Part shown: piece by piece, positions 1 to 4,719 of the stretch
Layout: each line of letters starts with the position of its first letter
Numbering within the stretch: position 1 is the stretch's first letter
Assembly: GCA_050247135.1 (NCBI GenBank)
Contig: JBFWUT010000057.1
Coordinates: 1-14,735 of the forward strand
DNA length: 14,735 bases
DNA from: Berkiella sp050247135
GTDB taxonomy: Bacteria; Pseudomonadota; Gammaproteobacteria; Berkiellales; Berkiellaceae
Reading direction: 5' to 3'
Position numbers and translations under genes: made by a program
Notes under the pieces: generated by a model
Database searches by the model: none
What the model was told of the DNA's origin: nothing
The model's input: the letters and a program-made list of their open reading frames with translations, nothing else

Positions 1-273
1 TACGGTTTTTATGAGCTAAGAAACAGTGGTTGGCGAAATAGTAAAAACGCCATTGTGGCTCTTCAACCTAAGACCCATCAGCATTGGTATTTACTTGATG
101 GTCAAGCTAAAAAATGGCTGGTTAATTATCAGGGAGTGGCTTTTCGCAGCCCCTATTTTCTGCTGGCGACCTTTGAAAGACTGTCAGATAAGCGCACTTT
201 CACGGTAATTGTGCCAAAGGATGCAACCCCTAAGCTAAGCTACACCTATTTGAACTTCAAGCTGTGGTTTTAA
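1..273 (+). CDS. YgfX-like protein, 3' fragment
   Basis: The frame is open from the first base of the window to a TAA at 271-273, so the 5' part of the gene lies to the left. About 90 residues are visible. They include a basic, Trp-rich stretch (W-x-L-x-D-G-Q-x-x-x-W), a short segment R-S-P-Y-F-L-L-A-T-F, and a C-terminal half ending V-I-V-P-K-D-A-x-P with an F-K-L-W-F tail. This pattern (W..LDG, then an R/Y-x-x-x-L-L..F segment, then a 'vfpD' segment) is what I expect of the small YgfX/CptA-like inner-membrane family, which is often encoded close to rpoE or sdhE in gammaproteobacteria. The membrane hairpin of that family would be in the missing N-terminal half. Family assignment rests on this short tail and on the neighbouring rpoE, so it is tentative. 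That the frame is a real coding tail is more secure. Confidence 0.55.
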   Translation, partial: YGFYELRNSGWRNSKNAIVALQPKTHQHWYLLDGQAKKWLVNYQGVAFRSPYFLLATFERLSDKRTFTVIVPKDATPKLSYTYLNFKLWF

Positions 274-317
274 AATGCCGATAGCTTGAATAATGGTGGT
301 TCTCCCTTTGAGGTCTC

Positions 318-920
318 ATGCGCCAGCGTGTAGAGTCCAACAAACGTATCAATGCCGACTATGAGCTAGTCGAGCAAGTGCGCCTCGGTGATAGGCAGGC
401 ATTTGATTTATTGGTGCAAAAATACCAATTTAAAATTTTAAAGTTGGTGAATCGTTATGTGAATGATCCCAGCGAAGCGATGGATGTTGCGCAAGAGTCA
501 TTTATTAAAGCTTATCGAGCTTTAGATAAGTTTCGTGGTGATAGCGCCTTTTATACTTGGTTATATCGCATTGCAATTAATACGGCAAAAAACCATGTGG
601 TATCGCAAAGCCGCCGTATCATTGAAGCCGATGTTGAAACGGTGGATATGGAACAGACCTTAACCAAAGCCAATTTAAAAGACTACTCAGCACCAGAAAA
701 GATTTTATTAGATGATGAAATTGAACACGCGGTCTATGAAGTGATTGCCCATTTACCCAAGGAACTGCGCACGGCCATTACCTTGCGCGAGCTGGAAGGC
801 ATGAGCTACGAAGAAATTGCCGGAATTATGGCTTGCCCTGTGGGTACTGTTCGTTCTAGGATATTCAGAGCACGTGAAGCCATTGAAAGACGGATCAAAC
901 CGCTTTTAAATGAAACTTAA
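318..920 (+). CDS. rpoE: RNA polymerase sigma factor RpoE (sigma-E/AlgU type ECF)
   Basis: An extracytoplasmic-function sigma factor directing RNA polymerase to envelope-stress promoters. The 200 residues align end to end with E. coli RpoE (191 residues). Region 2 spans about residues 25-94 with the near-invariant F-R-G-D-S-A-F-Y-T-W-L-Y-R-I-A segment. Region 4 spans about 137-192 with L-R-E-L-E-G-M-S-Y-E-E-I-A and C-P-V-G-T-V-R-S-R-I-F-R-A-R-E-A-I, the -35 binding helix-turn-helix. ATG at 318 is the only usable start, because an in-frame TGA lies at 309-311. The likely Shine-Dalgarno GAGG (310-313) is only 4 nt away, a short spacing. The N-terminus is about seven residues longer than in E. 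coli. The rseA-like gene follows 11 nt downstream with a strong AAGGAG, so the two are translated from one message. Autoregulation is expected for the family; a GAACTT at 252-257 is a weak candidate -35 element. Confidence 0.97.
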   Translation: MRQRVESNKRINADYELVEQVRLGDRQAFDLLVQKYQFKILKLVNRYVNDPSEAMDVAQESFIKAYRALDKFRGDSAFYTWLYRIAINTAKNHVVSQSRRIIEADVETVDMEQTLTKANLKDYSAPEKILLDDEIEHAVYEVIAHLPKELRTAITLRELEGMSYEEIAGIMACPVGTVRSRIFRAREAIERRIKPLLNET

Positions 921-931
921 GGAGAAGTCAC

Positions 932-1189
932 ATGGATGATAACACTAACGAATCCATCTCAGCGCTGGTTGATGATGAATTATCCATATCCGAAAAAAGC
1001 GCTTTATTAGCGAAAATCAAAGAAACCCCTGAGTTACAAGAGAAATGGCGTCATTTCGCTATTATCAAAACTATCATGCAACAGCATCGCCGTTGTGGTT
1101 TAAGTACTGATGAATTTGTGCGCAAAGTCATGGTGCATGCAGACGCTTGTGAAAACCCCTCATTGAGCCAATCAAAGCCAGAACATTAA
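932..1189 (+). CDS. rseA: Short RseA-like anti-sigma-E protein (cytosolic domain only)
   Basis: An 85-residue protein directly after rpoE. Residues 6-66 resemble the N-terminal sigma-binding domain of RseA/MucA: I-S-A-L-V-D-D-E-L at 9-17, P-E-L-Q-E-K-W at 33-39, then a helix that matches the RseA 'YHLIRDSM' segment (H-F-A-I-I-K-T-I-M, 41-49). Its role would be to hold RpoE inactive in the cytosol. E. coli RseA is 216 residues, with a transmembrane helix and a periplasmic RseB-binding domain. Here the protein stops after residue 85 with a polar tail and no hydrophobic segment. The next 87 nt hold no continuation in any frame, so this is not an obvious frameshift. Two cysteines (55 and 73) are present; the H-x-x-C around residue 52 is not a full zinc anti-sigma (ZAS) motif. 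The start is secure: AAGGAG at 919-924, 7 nt before ATG. The family call is good, the mode of release unknown. Confidence 0.83.
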   Translation: MDDNTNESISALVDDELSISEKSALLAKIKETPELQEKWRHFAIIKTIMQQHRRCGLSTDEFVRKVMVHADACENPSLSQSKPEH

Positions 1190-1211
1190 TTGAGTGTTTG
1201 GTAATAGGTAG

Positions 1212-1230
1212 TCTTAAAGGAACTTTAAGA
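1212..1230. promoter_or_regulatory. Inverted repeat with sigma-E-like GGAACTT in the rseA-551aa gap
   Basis: A perfect 8-bp inverted repeat, TCTTAAAG-GAA-CTTTAAGA, lies 23 nt after the rseA stop. It extends to ten pairs if G1231 is bulged (A1210-T1233, G1211-C1232). No T-run follows, so it does not look like a Rho-independent terminator. The right side contains GGAACTT (1219-1225), the core of the sigma-E -35 consensus. At 17 nt spacing there is only a poor -10-like TCCTT (1243-1247). A second short stem TCCT-AAT-AGGA (1259-1269) contains the AGGAC Shine-Dalgarno of the next gene. The dyad is seen directly; an operator, attenuator or promoter role is inference. Confidence 0.4.
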
Positions 1231-1276
1231 GCTTATGTCTTGTCCTTATGACAAAGGATCCTAATAGGACTTTGTT

Positions 1277-2932
1277 ATGGCTATTGACTTGTTGAAATTG
1301 CAAGAATTAAACAGAGTAACCAAGAAAAGCTGGAACGAGGTTAATCCAGTCAATTACCAGGGAAAAGTGGGATCGCAAACGCTAAGTAAGGCCGAAGCAG
1401 AGGCGCTTTCAAAAGAATTCAGCGCTAATCTCAAGCCGATGATGGTCCCTTCAAATAGCGAACCTGGTAAGTATCGCGTAATGTTAGATTATAACGCCCT
1501 TAGTCAAATGATGGATAGCCATCAACAATATTACAACCCAAACTACAGCTGGTTAACGAGAACAGAAGCCGCCAACAAACTTCATGGTACTGGCGATGTT
1601 GAATTTGAAGGTTTACGGTGGCATCCGGTGCAAAGTGAAGTCAATTTTGCTGAAAATCCTGTGAGTCGCTTTGTTTCTCTTGGGGGATCTTTAGAAAGGG
1701 AAAGGTTATTTGTCGATACAGAGTCTCTTCTTATTAAGTCATTACTGTATTTCATAATCGAGGAAGCCAGAAATAAACCTGTTCAGGAAGTATTAGAAAT
1801 CGTCAACAGAAAGATTGATAACCTCACGACTAATCATCTTAAATATAAAGGCTTAACTCGCGAGCAAATTGAGAGTCAATTAGATGATAAATTAGACAAA
1901 TATTTAGAGCTAAGAAAGCAAGGTAAAGTGCCCAATAAACCTAATAATCTCGACGTGACAATTGATGAGCTCGTGGATGAAGGCGTATTAGTCTGTCGCC
2001 ATAAAGCCATACTTGCCGCTTTTATGATGGGTAAACTCATAGAACTTAACATTTTGCCTTTGGGGAGCGCTCGGCAATATAGAAGTGAACTGCAAAATCA
2101 AGAAGGTGAAACCATAGGAGCTCACAGTTGGTCTGTTTATCGACAGGCGCAAACGGGAGAGGTATGGGTTAATGATCCTCGCTGGGCTCAGGTCGTTAAG
2201 GTTGATCCCAACAATTTGGCTGCGCTTCGCTATGGAACACCTGCGGCCGAACGCATGATGAGCCGCCTTAACAAATTAGATGCGCCCGTTTTAAGTGTGC
2301 CCACAAGACCTAAACCGGTGATCCACGCTGTGGCGCTTAAGGATTCACCGTATCCCAAGTTAGAAGTCATCAAATCAAAAGTCATGGGGCTTCATTTAAG
2401 TCAAGCGCTGCGTCCAGGGGAAAACCGACATCAGTTGATTGAGAAATTTGATCATTCTTTAGAGGCTATCATGAATAACCCACAGTTAAGTGAGAATGAT
2501 AAAGATCAACTAGCCACACAAAAACTGCAAGAATTGTATCTCTCAACCCTCAATGTTACGACAGCAGAGGGAGCGAAAACCATAGCGAAAATGGTGCTAA
2601 AAGAGTTAAAAGTTCCTATTCCTGAACTTGCTGATACCATTCCTAAACTCCAAAAGATCAAGGATATGGTGATGGGACGTATGCTGCGACAAGGGCTTTT
2701 ACCCGGTGATGAAAGCGAGAAATGGATACAAAAGTTTAATCAAGAATTAGAAACTATCTTATACGATAAGAATTTAACGGAGCATGAGAAAGATGTAATA
2801 GCGGCAGAGAAACTAGAAGCGCTGTATTTGTCATCCAAAGACGATGACAAAGCAGCGGGAGTGCAAGCCATCGCAAAACAGGTTCTTAAAGACTTGAAAA
2901 TGGATATACCCAAAGCTTTTCGCCCTAAATGA
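1277..2932 (+). CDS. Unrecognised protein with transglutaminase-like Cys-His-Asp core and two C-terminal repeats
   Basis: I do not recognise this 551-residue protein as a named gene. There is no signal peptide or membrane helix, so it is cytosolic or exported by a non-Sec route. Residues 238-301 read like a transglutaminase-like/papain-fold core: L-V-C-R-H-K-A around Cys240, A-H-S-W-S-V-Y around His283, and W-V-N-D-P around Asp300. The order and the roughly 43- and 17-residue spacings suit that superfamily, whose members cleave, form or swap amide bonds. Cys240 is the only cysteine in the protein. A charged, helical stretch (about 160-235) precedes the core. After a proline-containing linker (about 335-359), two gapless 91-residue repeats follow (360-450 and 456-546, roughly 45% identical), predicted helical. 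ATG at 1277 has AGGAC 6 nt upstream. The gene occupies the position of rseB/rseC (mucB/mucC) in related loci. Substrate and role are unknown. Confidence 0.8.
   Translation: MAIDLLKLQELNRVTKKSWNEVNPVNYQGKVGSQTLSKAEAEALSKEFSANLKPMMVPSNSEPGKYRVMLDYNALSQMMDSHQQYYNPNYSWLTRTEAANKLHGTGDVEFEGLRWHPVQSEVNFAENPVSRFVSLGGSLERERLFVDTESLLIKSLLYFIIEEARNKPVQEVLEIVNRKIDNLTTNHLKYKGLTREQIESQLDDKLDKYLELRKQGKVPNKPNNLDVTIDELVDEGVLVCRHKAILAAFMMGKLIELNILPLGSARQYRSELQNQEGETIGAHSWSVYRQAQTGEVWVNDPRWAQVVKVDPNNLAALRYGTPAAERMMSRLNKLDAPVLSVPTRPKPVIHAVALKDSPYPKLEVIKSKVMGLHLSQALRPGENRHQLIEKFDHSLEAIMNNPQLSENDKDQLATQKLQELYLSTLNVTTAEGAKTIAKMVLKELKVPIPELADTIPKLQKIKDMVMGRMLRQGLLPGDESEKWIQKFNQELETILYDKNLTEHEKDVIAAEKLEALYLSSKDDDKAAGVQAIAKQVLKDLKMDIPKAFRPK
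2354..2914 (+). repeat. Tandem 91-residue coding repeat in the 551-residue protein
   Basis: Two copies of a 91-codon unit lie at 2354-2626 and 2642-2914, 96 codons apart. They align without gaps at the protein level. Shared positions include P-K-L-x-x-I-K-x-x-V-M-G at the start, L-x-P-G, K-F-x-x-x-L-E-x-I, E-x-x-K-D, K-L-x-x-L-Y-L-S, and I-A-K-x-V-L-K-x-L-K-x-x-I-P at the end, about 42 of 91 residues. The DNA has diverged well beyond this, so the duplication is old and kept by selection. Each unit looks like a small helical bundle. Confidence 0.85.
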
Positions 2933-3033
2933 TAAAGTGCATCTTTTTGTAGTTACACGTAAATAGGCATTATTCCCAGGTCATTTCCCCACAAAACTGA
3001 ACATACGTCTTGTTTATTTGGCTAACATGAGAG

Positions 3034-3042
3034 TGTTATAAT
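3034..3042 (+). promoter_or_regulatory. Probable extended -10 promoter for degP
   Basis: TGT-TATAAT is a perfect -10 hexamer (3037-3042) preceded by the TG of an extended -10 element. No good TTGACA lies at 16-18 nt upstream (that position reads TTATTT or similar), which is typical of extended -10 promoters. Transcription would start near 3049, leaving a leader of about 80 nt before degP. This suggests that degP can be transcribed apart from rpoE-rseA. Confidence 0.5.
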
Positions 3043-3101
3043 AGGTCATTAGGAAATAAAACACTGATCGAATGGAATCCACAAAACAACTATAAAAATT
3101 G

Positions 3102-3118
3102 CTGTACCGGGGGTACAG
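3102..3118 (+). promoter_or_regulatory. Leader hairpin abutting the degP Shine-Dalgarno
   Basis: CTGTACC-GGG-GGTACAG is a perfect 7-bp stem with a GGG loop. Its last base is the first base of the GGTGGAG ribosome binding site (3118-3124) that serves ATG 3131. No T-run follows and a coding region comes next, so termination is unlikely. It could be a DNA operator dyad, or an RNA element that affects ribosome access to degP. The structure is seen; the function is inferred. Confidence 0.45.
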
Positions 3119-3130
3119 GTGGAGAAAACC

Positions 3131-4543
3131 ATGAGCTGTACATATCGCCCACTCATAGTGGCATTAACCTTCGTTACAATGACCTTTGCACATGCGCTTT
3201 ATGCTGCAAACCCCGATTTCACTCCTATTGTTGATAAAGCAGGCCTATCGGTCGTTAACGTGATTACGACAAAAGATGAGCCTACTAAATTGGTCCCTGA
3301 CAATGTTCGCCAAGATCTGGAAGGCACGCCATTGATGGATCTCTTAAAACAAATGTATGGCGATAAATTAGAAGAAAAACTATCGGGTAAAGGGCCGAGT
3401 CTTGGTTCTGGATCGATTATTTCTAAAGATGGCTATATCGTAACCAATTTCCACGTGGTTGAAGGTGCTAATAAAATTGTTGTGAGAATGAAAGATAGAA
3501 GAGAATATGCTGCTAAATTAATTGGCAGTGATAATGGTACTGACTTAGCGTTATTAAAAATTGAAGCCAACGATTTACCCTATCTTGCTTATGCAGATCC
3601 GAATGCCATTAAAGTGGGACAATGGGTTATTGCGATTGGCGCACCTTTTGGCTTTGAAAATTCTGTCACAGTGGGTGTGATTAGTGCGTTAGGGCGAAGC
3701 CTAGGGCAAGAACGCTATGTACCATTTTTACAGACAGATGCTGCCATCAATCCAGGTAATAGTGGTGGTCCATTATTAAATGAAAAGGGTGAATTGGTCG
3801 GTATTAATTCACAGATCGTCAGTGAGTCTGGTAATTATGCTGGATTGTCATTTGCGGTTCCAGCTGATGTGGTAAAAAATGTCGTCGATCAATTAAAGGC
3901 TAATGGAGCAGTGGCAAGAGGATGGCTGGGATTGGCTTTTCAAGACTTAGATCGCGGGCTTGCTGATTCTTTTGGGATCAAAACCGCCAAAGGGGCCTTA
4001 ATTTCTAAGGTATTACCCGACAGTCCTGCCGCCAAAGTGGGTATTAGAGAAGGGGATGTGATCACCGAATTTAATGGCCATGAGATTATGAAAGCAACGG
4101 ATTTACCTCCAATTGTTGGCTTACTTGCCATCAATGCCAAAGTGCCATTAAAAGTCATCCGTGATCAAAAAGAAATGGAGCTGAGCATTGTGTTAAGTCA
4201 ATACAACCTGCGTGATAAATCAAGCGGCAGCGGTAAAAAGGTTTCTTTTGGCAATAAAATCGACGAGATGAAAAAAGGGATCACGGTGCGTGAATTAGAG
4301 GACTATGAGCAAAGTGCGCTCGCTAATGATCAAACCGGTGTTTCTGTGGTCTATGCCAATGCCAAACCTTGGGCCAGTGCAGGATTGCGTCGTGGCGACA
4401 TCATTGTCACCGTCGATGGTAAGAAAGTTGAAGATGCCAGCGGCTTCTATAAAATGTTGCATAAAGTGGATAAGGATAAAAGCATTCCACTGTTAGTCGT
4501 AAGACCTGGGGAGATGCAACGTTATATCTCGATTAAATTCTAA
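3131..4543 (+). CDS. degP: Periplasmic serine protease/chaperone of the DegP/MucD (HtrA) family
   Basis: It degrades or refolds damaged envelope proteins in the periplasm. Numbering from ATG 3131 (470 residues): a Sec signal peptide occupies about 1-25 (hydrophobic L-I-V-A-L-T-F-V-T-M-T-F, likely cut after A-L-Y-A). A trypsin-like domain follows with His108 (T-N-F-H-V-V), Asp138 (G-T-D-L-A-L-L) and Ser211 (P-G-N-S-G-G-P). Two PDZ domains lie at about 262-354 and 376-466. The whole layout matches DegP/MucD. The frame is also open from a GTG at 3119, but the strong GGTGGAG at 3118-3124 sits 6 nt before ATG 3131 and overlaps that GTG, so I choose 3131. mucD in the algU-mucABCD cluster is the closest positional parallel. 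An extended -10 promoter at 3034-3042 and a hairpin at 3102-3118 precede it. DegQ-type naming is also possible. Confidence 0.95.
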   Translation: MSCTYRPLIVALTFVTMTFAHALYAANPDFTPIVDKAGLSVVNVITTKDEPTKLVPDNVRQDLEGTPLMDLLKQMYGDKLEEKLSGKGPSLGSGSIISKDGYIVTNFHVVEGANKIVVRMKDRREYAAKLIGSDNGTDLALLKIEANDLPYLAYADPNAIKVGQWVIAIGAPFGFENSVTVGVISALGRSLGQERYVPFLQTDAAINPGNSGGPLLNEKGELVGINSQIVSESGNYAGLSFAVPADVVKNVVDQLKANGAVARGWLGLAFQDLDRGLADSFGIKTAKGALISKVLPDSPAAKVGIREGDVITEFNGHEIMKATDLPPIVGLLAINAKVPLKVIRDQKEMELSIVLSQYNLRDKSSGSGKKVSFGNKIDEMKKGITVRELEDYEQSALANDQTGVSVVYANAKPWASAGLRRGDIIVTVDGKKVEDASGFYKMLHKVDKDKSIPLLVVRPGEMQRYISIKF

Positions 4544-4572
4544 CTTGGCAAGGACAGCCACTGTGTCGCACC

Positions 4573-4593
4573 GGGCGGACATTCGGGCCGCCC
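4573..4593. repeat. GC-rich palindrome in the degP-lepA gap
   Basis: GGGCGG (4573-4578) and CCGCCC (4588-4593) form a 6-bp all-GC stem around a 9-nt loop, followed by CTACA. This local GC island contrasts with the AT-rich remainder of the gap (4600-4700). There is no downstream T-run, so it is not a standard terminator. It resembles the short mobile palindromes of the form 'GGGGCGG...CCGCCCCTACA' that I know to be dispersed in many bacterial genomes. Whether it is repeated elsewhere in this genome cannot be seen from one window. Confidence 0.45.
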
Positions 4594-4696
4594 CTACAAT
4601 TCACCACAAATAAGTCGAACAACTAAATAAAACTAATAAACTTAATCGCTAGCTCATTTCCCGCGTGTTGCGTAAAATACAGCCTCAATAGAATAA

Positions 4697-4719
4697 AGGA
4701 GCCTTAGCTGTCGTTTATG
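4697..4719 (+). promoter_or_regulatory. lepA ribosome binding site with unusual spacing
   Basis: The only good Shine-Dalgarno before lepA is AGGAG at 4697-4701. It is 15 nt from ATG 4717 but 6 nt from an in-frame CTG at 4708. An in-frame TAG at 4705-4707 bars any start further upstream. Either lepA uses long spacing, or initiation is at CTG 4708, adding three residues before the Met. Confidence 0.4.

Noticed and set aside
26..208. Open frame from ATG 26 overlapping the YgfX-like tail
   Set aside because: It runs in another frame over the open, compositionally protein-like frame 1 (1-273), has no plausible ribosome binding site and resembles nothing.
932..1189. Idea that the short rseA-like gene is a frameshifted full-length rseA
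   Set aside because: The following 87 nt before the next gene are too short and encode no hydrophobic segment in any frame, so a simple frameshift does not explain it.
2935..2950. Possible terminator after the 551-residue gene (AAAG-TGCAT-CTTT followed by T residues)
   Set aside because: The stem is only four A/T-rich pairs and the T-run is short and shared with the stem, too weak to call.
2978..3050. Direct repeat AGGTCATT at 2978-2985 and 3043-3050 around the degP promoter
   Set aside because: Eight bases in an AT-rich gap is close to chance, with no further extension and no element between the copies.
3119..3130. GTG 3119 as the degP start
   Set aside because: The GTG is part of the GGTGGAG Shine-Dalgarno that is ideally spaced for ATG 3131, and starting at ATG gives a more standard signal peptide.
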